NCBI GenBank assembly: GCA_036924085.1
Contig: JAVGWX010000004.1
Coordinates: 76,077,590 to 76,141,589 of the forward strand
DNA from: Ariolimax columbianus
Lineage: Eukaryota; Mollusca; Gastropoda; Stylommatophora; Arionidae
Length of the DNA stretch: 64,000 bases
Direction of reading: 5' to 3'
Shown: piece after piece, positions 20,340 through 31,569 of the stretch
How the letters are laid out: every line of letters begins with the position of its first letter
How positions within the stretch are numbered: the first letter of the stretch is position 1
Made by a program: the position numbers and the translations under genes
The notes under the pieces: generated by a model
What the model saw: only the letters and a program-made list of their open reading frames with translations
What the model was told of the DNA's origin: nothing
The model's database searches: none

Positions 20340-20775
20340 AAACAACAATAGTTGCCCATCGCAGGCGAAGATGCAACAACATCAGACTATTGCTACGAAA
20401 TGTGTTCTCTGATGGCTGTAAAGACCAATCCGTGGACAGCACACGCTGTCACATTTATGGCACACATGTGGGAAGCCGGCTGTTGAATCGTTTTGAGTAT
20501 TGCTTTTCCAGGCAACACGTTTTCGCTGAATCTTCGCGATGACAATACTATCTGCAATCTTAGCAGGTGGTACGGCCTTGTGCAAGCATCTCCCATGACG
20601 GGACATCAAAATTGAAGCATTTCGTAGATACTTTCAAGGAGTCACCGTAGCGTTTCTTCTGCCCTCCTGGCGAACGTCTGTCTGTTGTGAGCTCACCGTA
20701 TAACGGCTGCTTGGGGATGCGCTCATCTGGTATGCAAACAACATGTCCCATCCATCGCAGCTGAACCAATTTCTG
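20340..20775 (-). mobile_element. Family B LINE 3' fragment with zinc finger
   Basis: The minus strand reads QLRWMGHVVCIPDERIPKQP, LYGELTTDRRSPGGQKKRYG, FDVPSWEMLAQGRTTC, then (after a frameshift) KAVPPAKIADSI and FPHVCHKCDSVCCPRIGLYS with HQRTH. The final C-x2-C...H-x4-H pattern is the terminal zinc finger of this family. The RT itself is absent. Confidence 0.8.
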
Positions 20776-21469
20776 AAGTGAATGGATATGCTCAACATGT
20801 TTGTATTGCTAAGAATTCCAGAGCTAGGCCCCTTGTCCTGCTACGCAGACAGCTCAAGTGAAAACAATTGAACTGTCTGGAATCAACTATAGACTACCTT
20901 AAAGATATCAATAGTGCTGATTCTACATACATAGTTACTTATTCCTAGTTTTTAATCTGAGAAAAAAATAATGAAAAAAAATGTTTAAAGTTGATTGAAG
21001 TTAAGTTTAATCAAAATTTGTTATGGCCAGATACCGCTCCGAGACGAGAACACGAACAAAACCTACGTTACGACCAATAGGCTTTCATCAGCCACAACAA
21101 ATAACAACAATGCTGAACTAGCAAATCTTAGAAGAAGGGATACATACATGTATGGGGGATGTTAACATATTAGGAAAAAATAGTCTACTCATCTGATATA
21201 GTGTCTTCCATCGCGACTGGTCGGGTCGAAAGCTCAATTGTAAATGAAGGACAGCGGTCAAATAAGGTGGCAAGGAGAGCATAAGACGGTGAGGGTGAAA
21301 GAGCCGGATAAGCCAGTGGCGGCCAAATATGGAAACGGCGAAACAGTGATCCAAGTGGGGGGAACAAAATGAAAGTGATATAAGCCGAGAGGGATGGGGG
21401 GATATGGGGTAGGAGAGAAAGAGGGTGTGGGGCAAAGGAAGGCAAATAGATGGGGGCCAGTATGAGATT

Positions 21470-21907
21470 TTAAGAAAAGGTATGGAAGATATTAATGCCA
21501 TGTGGTTGGAGGCAATCCATGCTGGAGATAAGTCTGTTCTCAAGGGCGAATCGATGACGATCGTCAGAGAAGCAAGAAACTAGACCAGTGACACTAACGT
21601 CAGCCTTACCCCGGTGCTCAGGACCATTGAAGTGGTTTCCAATTAGAGAACCAGTGCGGTTGCGGATATCGTTGAGGTGTTGGCGGAAACGCTCATGCAG
21701 TTCCATACCAGTTTCCCCAATGTATGTCATACCACACTGGCGGCAGATGATAGAATAGATGAGGTTACGGGAATTGCACGTGAATCCCTCTTTGATGAAG
21801 AATTCTGCTTTGGGAAAGGAAATGGATCTAGTTTCTAATCTGCACCTTTCATTAATTAACTTGTAGCTATGTCCTCGTATTCTTGTAGATGGCTGTATTG
21901 TGGACAA
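21470..21907 (-). mobile_element. Penelope-like element, GIY-YIG endonuclease domain
   Basis: A 145-codon minus-strand ORF contains NLIYSIICRQCGMTYIGETG, followed by a helix with R and H (ELHERFRQHLNDIRN), NHFNGPEH and ENRLISSMDCLQPHGINI. The LIYSI...TYIGETG pair is the GIY-YIG nuclease signature, and the CxxC-like RQCG insert and surrounding block are typical of Penelope-like elements, where this domain follows the RT. The RT was not recognised upstream (21910-22300), so this is a C-terminal remnant with one open frame. Nearby 'acctacgttacgaccaatag' (21061-21080) resembles terminal sequence seen near such elements. That last point is inference. Confidence 0.85.
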
Positions 21908-21949
21908 AAATGCGGGTGATTAATTTATTCTTTTCTTTGATTATCTTAT

Positions 21950-23419
21950 AAACCTGTATTAAATCACCTCAATTTCTTCTCTTTTCTAGACACTAGGCAA
22001 ATTGTTCTCTTTCCTGATAACTATAATTCTGGAACACAGAAGTACCACGTTAGTGACGGTCATGTTGGATTGAATGAGCTTGGGAATTAGCAGGAGAGGT
22101 CGATAAAGGCTAAAACACAAGTCATTTCAACAGAACTGGCATTGGAGGTCCGACTGTGAGTTTCACGGACATTGTCTGTTGGAAGAGACAGTGGACTGAC
22201 TGAGTGAAGGAGAGAGTTCGGAACGTAAGGTTTAACTGTGGTTTTATTGCCATGGCTCTTGTCTACTGAAAAGGTCCCTGATGTGTAACTCACATGAGGG
22301 ATGTCATCTCAATCACGAGTCAGTAAGGTGTAAGCGAGACACCACGTCCCAAGAGTACTATTGGGAGTAGCCTAAAACCCCAGGGAGCACATTTCTGAAA
22401 CACGTGATAAATCTTTGGTTCCGTGGCGGAGAATAGACGATGGAAGCTGCCAATCTGTCAGTAGCCAGTCATGCCATCAGCGACGAAGAACTACGCGACA
22501 CGAGATGTGAATTTAGTTTATAAGCTGCTATTGTTAGAGTGAATAGGGACAATGGACTTCAGCACAAGCCGGGTATTAGTCCAGAAGCAACCATTCAGTT
22601 ACTTACTGGCACCCTCTGCTTAGATAATTTGGTCACAGTTAGATTAGAATAAATGATGTGCATGACTAAATTATTCAGTAAATGATTACCATGTTTTTAT
22701 TATGAAAGAATCAGTTTTCAGTTTCATTTTTGTTCCAAATGAAAGGGGAAATAGTTCAAGTAAGGGGGATAAGTTGTGTATTCGTCTCGATAAACATAAA
22801 TTGGTTGAAGGCGGCTAGGTCTATCACATTACGTTTCATTGGTCCCAGTGACAAGAGCTGTCGAGACAATTGTCTAGAGCAGGTGTTCTCAAACTGGTGT
22901 TTGCGAGCACCGCGGTGCCATTTTAATGACATTTGGTGCTCGCGTTATGCAAGTAAAAAAAGTGCTCGCGAGCACCAATGCTCATGAGACCCGTTTTTCA
23001 ATTCAAATTTTGTTTTCCAAACCCAAACAAATAATGTTGTTATACATACTTTATATTTTAGGCGACCTGAAAGTTGTTAATATGCGCGTTTGCTGAGAGG
23101 AAACGTATTTACCGCTCTATGTTCTGAAATTTTTGCGCACTGCTAACTTGATTCAGGGGTTCTCCCGCTGTGTTGCATCATGGGTACTTGAATTGAAAGA
23201 TCTCCAGTCCTGCTTAAATATGTGTTTGAAAAGGAGAAATACATAACCTTTTGAGGGTAGAAGATACAAAATGGTTCTAAATTCTGCGAAGTGCTTCTCT
23301 CAAATGTCTGGATATGTTTCTTACGATCTACCTGTAAGAAAAAGCGTTCTTGCTGATAAAATACCTCAAGAACAAAGCACGACCATGATTAACTGATTCA
23401 CACCTGCAAGACTGTTTAC
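21950..23419. other. Unassigned interval
   Basis: No coding domain recognised. 22878-22900 ('caggtgttctcaaactgg') resembles a hAT-type terminal sequence, but no matching opposite end was found. 22900-22990 has imperfect inverted 'gtgctcgcg'/'cgcgagcac' motifs that could form a hairpin. Confidence 0.4.
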
Positions 23420-23557
23420 GTGTAGCTACAAGCGACTTCTCCTTGGGGATCACTGAACTCCTGGCGTGTAGCTACAGGCGACATCTCCTTGGGGATCACT
23501 GAACTCCTGGCGTATAGCTACAAGCGACTTCTTCTTGGACATCACTGAACTTCTGAT
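23420..23557. repeat. 46-bp tandem repeat, 3 units
   Basis: Units start at 23420, 23466 and 23512 with 'gtgtagctacaagcgacttc' or close variants and end with 'cactgaactcctggc'. The third unit is the most diverged. Confidence 0.9.
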
Positions 23558-24077
23558 TGATTTTCAAGCTCAAGGATGTCCTTGACCCGGTGAGTGTTTT
23601 AAAAATGTATTGTTTTTAAAAAACGAAACCTATTGAATTGCATGGTACTCACGAACTTAATATTACACGTGAACGGTGCCTCGCATTCTTAAATGGATGA
23701 GAAAAACTGGTCTAGATTCTGTCATAATGGCATATACAAGAGGCATATTAATTCATATATCTTGACCCTAATCCTACTACTGTATGGGGTGTCAAGGAGG
23801 GGTAGTACCTCTAGTGGCGGACATGTCACGCCCTTTCTTGGGTAATATGTCCATTATTGGTCCTCACCTGGCGTTCAACTTTCATTTGTGGCTCCACAAG
23901 AGTGTAGAGAAGGAATAACCTCCAATACAACTAAGGATGCCAAAGTGTATTATTTTACGATTTCAGAAACATGTATGGACTTAACAAAGAGTTAGAAAGT
24001 ATTTATCCGCTTGCCAAGGACAGGCAAGTACTAATCTTACAGTTTATATGAACCGTCCGGGCCTGAACAAAAACTGG

Positions 24078-25338
24078 GACGTCCCGAAAGTAATTCTTCA
24101 TGTTTTATTGTGATGTTGTACGAGGTCGGAAGGCGATTTCGGCAGTATGGCAGTTTGAACCTTCTCGCCAATATCCGTAACATTTGGTTTCCTTCCAACA
24201 GGTGTCAGCGGAGCAGCAGTCTGACAAAATGGTATATGTTATGGAAGTACGTTATAAACAGAGGTGTGTTATAGAATTCCTCCAAGCGGAAAAAGTTGCA
24301 TCAATTGACATTCATCGACGCTTGCAGAACATTTACGGAGACTCAACGGTGAATGTTAGTACAGTGAGGCGGTGGGTTGTGTGTTTCAGCAGTTGCGAAA
24401 GCGACATGAAGGACACGCCCCGTTACGGACGGCCATGCACAACTGTCACACCACGCAATGAAGAACGTCTCGAACAGCTCATACGTGAAAATCGGATGAT
24501 TACTACCAGGGAACTGTCTACGGAACTGGATATTGGCTTAAATGCGTTGGCAATGATGGTCGCAACGTTGAAATAACATTAAGATTTTGTCAGGTGAGCT
24601 CATGCAAGTTTGTCATGACCTCTTGAACTATTACGAGGAGAAAGGTGACAGTTTCCTGGATCGCATCATCACTGGTGATGAGACGTGTTGCCACCACTAC
24701 GATCCTGAGTCAGAACGGCAGTCCATGGGGTGGTGACATGTGAATTCCCCATCAAAATGTAGCCGTCAGCAGGTAAAGTGATGTTCCCTGTATTTTGGGA
24801 TAGGAAAGGGGTAATCCTTCTTGATTTCCTGTAACCTGGACAAACCATCAACTCTGAATGTTACATTACGCCGATGACTAGCTGAAGGCTCGAATTTCCA
24901 GGGTCATGCCAGAGAAGAAGACAACCTGGATTTTGCAACACGATAACGCCAGACCCCATGCCAGCTTGAAGACCAGTGAGCACATTGTAAGTCTTGGCTG
25001 GACTGTCCTACCACACCCACAGTAAAGTCCGGATTTGGTGCCTTCTGACTTCCATCTGTTTCGGGCCAATTAAAGATGGACTGAGTGCGGAACATTTTTC
25101 TAGCAACGACGCCTTAACAGCTGCTGTGAAACAGTGGGTCACATCCGCTGGTGCATATTTTTACGAGCGACGTGTATGCTTTTTGTTCATCGTTGGAGAA
25201 AAGGTATAACCAAAGGTGGTGATTGTGTTGAAAAATAGTTTTTTGAAGGCAAGACTCTATCTAATGGTGTTATTCTGCTCTTTTTAACTGTAGTGGTTTT
25301 CATGGAATAAAATAGAAGGTATTACTTTCGAAACGCCT
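24078..25338 (+). mobile_element. Mariner-type DNA transposon, inactivated
   Basis: The two ends match in inverted orientation. The left end 24078-24115 has 'cgaaagtaat' followed by 'tcttcatgttttatt'; the reverse complement of the right end 25301-25338 has 'cgaaagtaat' followed by 'accttctattttatt'. Inside, the plus strand encodes a mariner transposase. It has an N-terminal HTH (RYKQRCVIEFLQAEK, IDIHRRLQNIYGDSTVNVST), a second HTH block ENRMITTRELSTELDIG, then NYYEEKGDSFLDRIITGDE with DETC where DETW is usual, HHYDPESERQS, a HDNARPH-like block and GPIKDGLSAEHFSSND. Stops and frameshifts separate these, and a segment after ELDIG is missing. It is dead. Confidence 0.85.
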
Positions 25339-25481
25339 CTTGTGTACATATATACGAGTTCAAATGACACTGAACCAAACTGCAACAAGTGAACATACAT
25401 ACGAAGCGGGTGTAAACCGTCAAGTTTGCCAAATTTCATATCCTCCGACTCATAGTTTCCCGAACAGACCGTTGAAAACAT

Positions 25482-25930
25482 GGCGGATGTGAAACGGAAT
25501 CCGTCCAGAGTTGATCAGCGAGCTTTGATTCGGTTTGAAACAGCTGAAGGATGTCAACCAGTTGACATTCATCGCAGAGTGCAGACAGTTTATGGTAACA
25601 AAGTCCGTCGAAGACAACAGTAAAGAACTGGACAAAGATGTTCAAAGAAGGACGTGAGTTAACGCAACAAACAATATGCGCCTGACCTGGTCTCGGAAGA
25701 TTTTCGTTAAGTCACATCCTTCTTTAAACGTCGTTGGCCAGTTCTTCACTGTTGTATTCGACACACTTTTGTCACCATAAACTGTCTGCATTCTGCGATG
25801 AATATCATCAACTGGTCGACATCGTTCATCTGTTAGAAACTGAATCATCGATCGCTGATAATCATCGCTCTTCCGATAATCCTGGCCTGGAGATCGTCTA
25901 TATGAATTATCACTACGCTTAAACCTGTGT
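25482..25930. mobile_element. Inverted pair of mariner N-terminal fragments (palindrome)
   Basis: 25482-25660 reads on the plus strand MADVKRNPSRVDQRALIRFE, EGCQPVDIHRRVQTVYGNK. 25670-25930 reads on the minus strand MIQFLTDERCRPVDDIHRRM, QTVYGDKSVSNTTVKNW, FKEGCDLT. Both are the first HTH of the same mariner subfamily, facing each other with the downstream sides in the centre. The arms are similar over about 150-200 bp and could fold back. Confidence 0.75.
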
Positions 25931-25939
25931 CGCAATTTC

Positions 25940-26625
25940 CCGATCTACTACACAAGGCTTTTCAAGAACTTTTCAAGATTGGCGCCCATCACCCTAGCTG
26001 CATACAGTTTTGGTTTTGGTGTGACTTAAATTTAGACTTGCGACTATAATGAATTAGAACACGGCCTGGGATAAATGCTCTTATAAACCTCTTGCGGTTA
26101 TGAGAAAAGCACGGTACACAATGATAGATGTCATCCCTCTCCGCTGCCTTGCCGGATACCTGTTTATGGGAAAGGCTTCGAGAGTAAACCCTGAGGAAAA
26201 ATCTGCATTCTGCGCTATCTCCAGTCGTCTCGATAAATATCTTGCCACTGGAGAAAGGTAGCTCAGGACCAAAGAGTGAGGTTGATAAAAGGTGCAGTTT
26301 CTTCCGCACTTTAATCCAAATCACAGCGCAAATCATCCACTTCAGCGGACACAGCAAGAAAAAAGACTGCCCATGCAGCTGAACAAAGAGAGTGGTCTTG
26401 ATCACATGTGATGGACGAACATCATCATCTATGCTAAGAGTTGGCGGTGGCATGAACTTCCTGTCCCAGCACATTTGTTTTGTTGAGATCTATCAACCTC
26501 TGAAGTTTCCCCTGACTGTGTATGACAATTGTAGCAACTATAGCATCATGTCTTCGATGCGATCTCCAACATCTTTGTTTTGATCTTAAGCCTTGTCAGG
26601 TTAAACAGCCTACAATCCGACCTAG
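25940..26625. other. Unassigned interval with one unrecognised ORF
   Basis: A 161-codon minus-strand ORF (25989-26474) contains no motif I recognise and has no obvious start context. Its neighbours are all TE remnants. It could be TE-derived or chance. Nothing else is seen here. Confidence 0.35.
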
Positions 26626-26940
26626 TTTAATGACAGATGCTGGTGTTTGAGGAAATGAAAAAGTGCATCATGATCTCAGTAGCACCAGCCTTAGGGGCAT
26701 TGGCAATGGATAGAAGTGACAATTTGAAGTTGATCAATGACCGCCTTTTGCATGTGTACTCTGCAGTCGAATGAACCAGTGATGCACATATTGCTAGATT
26801 TTGAAACCATACGTAGATCCAGCCGAGCTACAAGAGCCATCCGTATCTGCACACTTTGCGATTCAATGAGAGAGACTGAGCAACTATTGATCTGCCCGGA
26901 GTGAAATGGCGTCGATTCTTAATTGAACAGAACAGAACAT
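26626..26940 (+). mobile_element. I-type LINE 3' remnant
   Basis: The plus strand reads APALGALAMDRSDNLKLIND, RLLHVYSAVE, then SRATRAIRICTLC, MRETEQLLICPEC. The same order is at 29340-29640 (MGTLVMDRSDIFKSINERLL, NQRATGTISIYILRHLMRET, CPKCSDV), where the preceding RNase H end is still visible. It is broken by several stops. Confidence 0.6.
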
Positions 26941-27129
26941 AATTCAAATTTATTTCATAAAGCCAACAAACAATAAGAAGATCCTTGCGTGCGAGGAAAC
27001 ATCGTTAGAACACTTAGCCATTACCAGCGCCATTTCTGGACAGGTGTAAGGGAGAAGAAATACACACGAAGGGATATAGTGATTGACAACATGCTCTTTG
27101 GATGCATCAATAACCCCCAAACATGTTTC

Positions 27130-27495
27130 CTGTTTTATTTAGAAATTGAAGATGACGCATGAGAGCATAAGACGATGAAGGACATACTCTTTGAATACAT
27201 TAACGAATGTGAGCGAAGAGGGAAGGCTGGCCCTGTACTCAAAAATTGCCTGCTGCCGAAGACAAAAGGTACAAATATCGCAGTCAAGATGTAAACTAGC
27301 AACACAACGTATTCTGTTCTCCGGACTACATCCTGCCACTTGCAAAGCCCTGTTCAGGGCTTGGTAGCGGGAGATTGAGAACGTTCAGGGCTTGGTAGAG
27401 GGAGATAGAGAACGTTCAGGGCTTGGTAGCGGGAGATTGAGAACGTTCAGGGCTTGGTAGCAGGAGATTGAGAACGAACGCAGAAAAAGAAGAAG
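27130..27495 (+). mobile_element. Family S retroposon, short VNTR (about 4 units)
   Basis: A non-coding head ('aaatatcgcagtcaag', 'gttctccggac', 'cacttgcaaag') precedes about four 31-bp units of the type 'gttcagggcttggtagcggg' + 'agattgagaac', starting near 27350. It ends 'gagaacgaacgcagaaaaag' + 'aagaag'. The head, the unit and the GAA-rich end all recur at 35290-36205 with many more units, so unit number varies between copies of the same element. Confidence 0.75.
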
Positions 27496-28245
27496 GTTCT
27501 GGGATTATAGTGACTTTGCTGGTCAGTGGGCCAGACTTTAGCAGAGTCATTGGTTTTACTACTATTGTCCGGCTGCTGCAACCGCCCTCTCTGCCTCCCT
27601 CCCACTCTTGTTGTCTTAGGTATGTTTAGAAACTTCACTAATGAGGAAGCCGGAACAGAGTATCCTGCATGACATAAACATGATAGCGGATGAGGAATAC
27701 ACATTTCTAGCTCAACTGTCGGCTAGGTAAGTAAAGTTGATGAGGTCACAGTGATCTACACCAGTCAATGACGATGATATCGCATGTGTGGCATTACATT
27801 TCCAAATGATTAGCCCACCCCGTAATGAGCAAGTTTGTGAATTCTTGTACACGAATCTATTTATACTATAGTTACTTAGTGTTGGCATGTCATAAACAGT
27901 ACGCGTGACCCCGCTCGAGATGCGAAAGCAGAACGAACACCTTGTCAAATGATGTTGACCTCAATGTCTGCACGCACCCCAGATTTTAATAATAGGAGAC
28001 AAAAGATTTGGTTCGATGTCAATAAAAAAACACAGCACAATGACAGAAATGGTGCATAAAACGTGTCCTAATATGGTCCACTTTTGATGGCTTGCCAAGA
28101 ATAAAGTATTTTGAATCCACATCAGGCGATCGAAGATGAATAGCACAAATAACTGGACTAAAAGTGTCAGCAGGCTGTCTGGAAACACCCAAGCTGTCTT
28201 GCACCAAGTGCTTGAGTCTGTCAATGTGATCCCGTGTCGTTGCAC
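27496..28245. other. Unassigned interval
   Basis: No domain, tandem repeat or RNA gene seen. Minus-strand ORFs of 78-96 codons (27712-27948, 27961-28251) show no recognisable motif. Confidence 0.4.
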
Positions 28246-28830
28246 AGTCATTCTAATGTAATCTATTCACCTACCTCGCGGTCGGCCCCTTTCTCTGTAG
28301 TTAGATCTGCCAGCGTTGTATCAGTGGAAGATGATGAGGGTTCATTCTCATGAGATGACCAAACCAACTTATTCTGGAAATGTATTCTGCACACGACATA
28401 GAGTGGACCATACTATGAATATCTTCATTTCGCATTCTGTCCTCCTGGTAACACCGATGACCTTTCTTAAAAACTTCTTTTCACACATCGAATTTTTTGC
28501 TCACACGCACCCTGGACTGAGGCCATGTTTGGTACTGGTAGCACAGTCGGCATAACTAAACTTATTATCAGCTGTTGCCTTTTAGAGAAACTAATTTTCT
28601 CGTGTGCTCAAACAGTGATGACAACTGATAAGTCACAACATATTCTTTCTGACACCCAGTCTCAATTTCCCTGTTGATCCTACCTTCTGAGAATAAAATA
28701 CTGCCCAAATACTTGAACTCATGCACCTGTTGAAGAGCAACAACACTTATTGCTGATCCTTATATGTTCATGAGCAGCACAGATTGTTTTCAAACAAAAC
28801 ATTCTACAAGAAAACCGATAATTCTAACAT
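28246..28830 (-). mobile_element. Family E LINE fragment
   Basis: The minus strand reads KYLGSILFSEGRINREIETG with a CQKEYVVTYQLSSL block near 28620-28720, and after a gap RMRNEDIHSMVHSM and ISRISWFGHLMRMNPHHLP near 28310-28440. This is the post-RT 'FKYLGS...WFGHL.RM' region of a LINE. Stops and frameshifts are common. The RT core is absent. Confidence 0.65.
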
Positions 28831-28889
28831 AATCCAGGAGCGTACTTCAAGCTCCAAACAAGATAGACTCTCACACTAAATAAAATATA

Positions 28890-29285
28890 ACATCGAAATG
28901 CTGTACCCAGAAAACAGATCTAGTCCTACAGTGGATTACGACACACTGTGGGATCCTTGGAAACGAGAAAGAAGATGAACTTGCAAAAGCCGGAAGTAGC
29001 GGCAGGCAGACAAAAATGCAAGGGCACTCATCTAAAGATCCCCGAGGACTGAATGGAGAAACCAGCACAGATAATACAGGCTAGAAAATGACAGCATAGA
29101 CAAACTTGGCAGAGAAGGGCAGACAACGATCTGCAGACTCAGAGCGGGACATTGCAGACTCAAACTCCGCCTCCACATAATGGATCTCAGAGACACCGCC
29201 ACGTGCGATTGTGGATCACCCAAACAAACACCAGAACATATCCTGCAGGACCGCCCTACTTATACAGACCAAAGACTCCAGGCTT
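28890..29285 (+). mobile_element. I-type LINE fragment, RNase H end and Cys/His motif
   Basis: The plus strand reads LQWITTHCGILGNEKEDELA (end of RNase H with its H and last acidic residue region) near 28920-28985. Then come REGQTTICRLRAGHCRLKLR, LHIMDLRDTATCDCGSPKQT and PEHILQDRPTY near 29120-29270. The CDCGSPKQTPEHIL motif corresponds to CPCGTGK...EHLL in the intact family A protein, but sequence identity is low, so this is a different I-type family. Confidence 0.75.
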
Positions 29286-29645
29286 TGACATGGATCTACT
29301 GTTCTGCTCATGCCGGGGCTCAGGGCAATGAAAGAGCTGACATCTTGGCTTCACAAGCTCCCATGATGGGCACATTAGTGATGGATAGAAGTGACATTTT
29401 CAAATCAATCAATGAACGCCTGCTGGATTAGTACACCGCAATAGATGAAGCAGCAATCCACAAACTGCAAAGTTTCGACACTTAACGAGTTTTGAGCAGA
29501 GTGGGGCGCATGAGAGGACGGCGCAAGAGAGTGTACAACCAGCGAGCTACAGGGACTATCAGCATCTATATCTTACGTCATTTGATGAGAGAGACTGAGC
29601 ACCTATGAGTATGCCCGAAGTGCAGTGACGTCTGATTCTTAGAAA
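29286..29645 (+). mobile_element. Second I-type LINE 3' remnant
   Basis: The plus strand starts abruptly at LTWIYCSAHAGAQGNERADI (RNase H end) and continues MGTLVMDRSDIFKSINERLL, GRMRGRRKRVYNQRATGTIS, LRHLMRETEHL and CPKCSDV. It is joined directly to the previous fragment although both contain the same RNase H end, so two elements are fused here. It is the same family as 26626-26940. Confidence 0.7.
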
Positions 29646-29776
29646 CAGAACAGAAACAGACTAAAAAGAGACAATGTGGCCGGGGGATAGAACATGCTCG
29701 AAAAAACTGTGTTGGAACAGCGAAGACCGGAAACGAACAGCTGAACTTACCGGACTTAAAGCATTTCATCAGTTGA

Positions 29777-29888
29777 TCGAAGAAGAAGAAAAAGAAGAAG
29801 AATAAGAAGAAAAAGAAGAAGAAGAAGAAAAAAGAAAAAGAAGAAGAGGAAGAAAGAGAAAAAGAAAAAAAAGAAGAAGAAGAAGCTG
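29777..29888. repeat. (GAA)n-rich purine tract
   Basis: About 110 bases of GAA/AAAG repeats on the plus strand. It may be an orphan retroposon tail. The sequence right after it (29945-30020, 'tttatttagaaattg') resembles 27135-27190 next to a family S copy. Confidence 0.9.
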
Positions 29889-30020
29889 ATTCTGGTAGTT
29901 TCTGTTTTCTTCTGGGTAATTAGCTTTTTGCTATACACATTATCCACAGTGGAAACTACTTTATTTAGAAATTGCAGATGGTGTTTGAAAGCATACAACG
30001 AAGAAAGACACGTTCTTTGA

Positions 30021-30481
30021 ATGTATCAATACCACAATATAGACCCGCTGCTTTCTTTAAATATTACAATTATCACCCGAAACCGTAGAAAGGTAAAAGA
30101 ACAAATCTCTGCATACATTTCCTTCTACCAACTTCCGGCTGGTCACGACGGTATCTCCTGTCATGTGACCTTAGACATTGCATGTCACCAAAAGTTCAAG
30201 ATCATTTCGTCCTGAGTCGATGTGCTTTTAATGACGGGTGGTTCAATTTATCGTGGTTTCTTTCTGACTTAAAAGGGTGTAGGGGAAGGAATTCAACAGA
30301 TACCCTAGTTCAGCAGTTACATTGCAGCTGCGTCACAATGTGCTGAATAGAGGATAGCATAAGTTAAAGGTTTCCAAGAACGAGGCGCGATTGCCACTTG
30401 TGGGAAGTCTTACTTTGAGGTACACAGAGGCAGTGACATTACAAGTGGTACTTAGGGTTTGGTAAGACGGGGGAACTTAGT
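30021..30481. other. Unassigned interval
   Basis: Nothing recognisable seen. One 64-codon plus-strand ORF at 30021-30215 lacks motifs. Confidence 0.4.
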
Positions 30482-30840
30482 GACCTCGAGGTAAGAATTC
30501 GGTCTCGGGTGCTGGAGGTCGTGGGTTCAAACCACGGTGGATTTATTCACGTGGACTTTCTGGTATTTTTGCCAGATCTCTGGCTAATTGAGACCGGACG
30601 CCCGTGTTCAGTGTCGCGCACGTTACAAATCCGTCGGCAGTTGGATATCGAAAAGAGTAGGTTTAACGGCCGCTGCCCGGGAAAAAATAAAAATTGTTAA
30701 AAATCTATCTAATCTATTACGGGATCCTCGCCGGTGCTAGGGAGTTAGTCTATTGTGGCTGAGATTCTACCAAAATATGGAGAGCACTTCCGGGTTATAC
30801 TGTGTGCAATGACGTCGATTCTTCGACTAAACTAAATTAA
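30482..30840 (+). mobile_element. SINE-1 copy, near full length
   Basis: The head is 'gacctcgaggtaagaattcg' with a B box 'gtgggttcaaaccacgg' near 30521. The body has 'ggactttctggtattt', 'gttcagtgtcgcgca' and one 76-bp module. The 3' body is 'tctattacgggatcctcg' and 'tgtgcaatgacg'. It ends 'cgactaaactaaattaacta'. This copy shows the ancestral structure with a single 76-bp module. Confidence 0.9.
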
Positions 30841-31060
30841 CTAAAACGGTAATAAAATAAAAAGGTACTGGGCCATGACTGCATAGAAACAGAAGCAAAA
30901 CGGAAACCCACGTTTCGTTAAAAGGGTCTTTGTCAGGCACGATAAACAAACGAAAAAACTTAATGAAGACAGCAACAACAAAGCAAATTTACGCAGCAAT
31001 GTTTACAATACAACTCAGGGGAAACTAACATCCGGTCAGGCAAAATATATACTGATCAGA
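30841..31060. other. Possible Penelope-like terminal sequence
   Basis: 'cggaaacccacgtttcgtta' followed by 'aaagggtctttgtcaggc' has the layout of 'acctacgttacgaccaatag' + 'gctttcatcagcc' at 21061-21093, close to the GIY-YIG fragment. The link to a Penelope-like element is inference only. Confidence 0.3.
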
Positions 31061-31365
31061 CAACGTCAGGGTGAGGTCAACATACTGACCAAGAAACCCA
31101 CCTCACTTCAATACACTTCTGCCTGGAAACAGGCTGTTTCATGGTTGTCTGGCTAGCGATGTTGTGGTCGACGAAGTAGTGAGCGACATGAATAGAAAAC
31201 AAAACATAACGCAGCAGCCTGGAGGACCCTGGTCCGCCTTCATCAGCATGCTCGGTATGTGAGGAACGCTACTGCAACATGTGACATAACGCTCTTTTCC
31301 AGTGCGCACAAAAGAGTAAACTTTCTTAAAGTGTACATTCAACAACAACAACAAAAACAATGCAA
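31061..31365 (+). mobile_element. Family R retroposon copy with (AAC)n tail
   Basis: It starts with 'ggtcaggcaaaatatatact' + 'gatcagac' (one VNTR-type unit). It continues through 'gtagtgagcgacatgaa', 'cctggaggaccctggtccgc', 'cttcatcagcatgct' and 'gcgcacaaaagagtaaac'. It ends in 'caacaacaacaac' at 31339-31357. The same order is at 49225-49622 and 49826-50222. It is non-coding; the ORF here is a shadow. Confidence 0.7.
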
Positions 31366-31569
31366 CTCAAGGAGTCGTCATTAGCCAGAGAGTGGACGGA
31401 CAAATATTTATCAATACATGAAACCATAATTCGACGCACTAACACATACACAAACATATAAATGGAGACACACACATACAGATATGTGGAAACATATGCA
31501 CAGAAACACACACACATACAATCAATAAGAGCAAGTAAATATATTTATAACCGTAATAAGAGAAGTTCA

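Noticed and set aside
22878..22985. hAT transposon end ('caggtgttctcaaactgg')
   Set aside because: No inverted partner within the next kilobases and no 8-bp duplication could be found.
25989..26474. 161-codon ORF as a host gene
   Set aside because: No domain, no splice or promoter context that I can support, and it is surrounded by mariner and LINE remnants. Left as unassigned.
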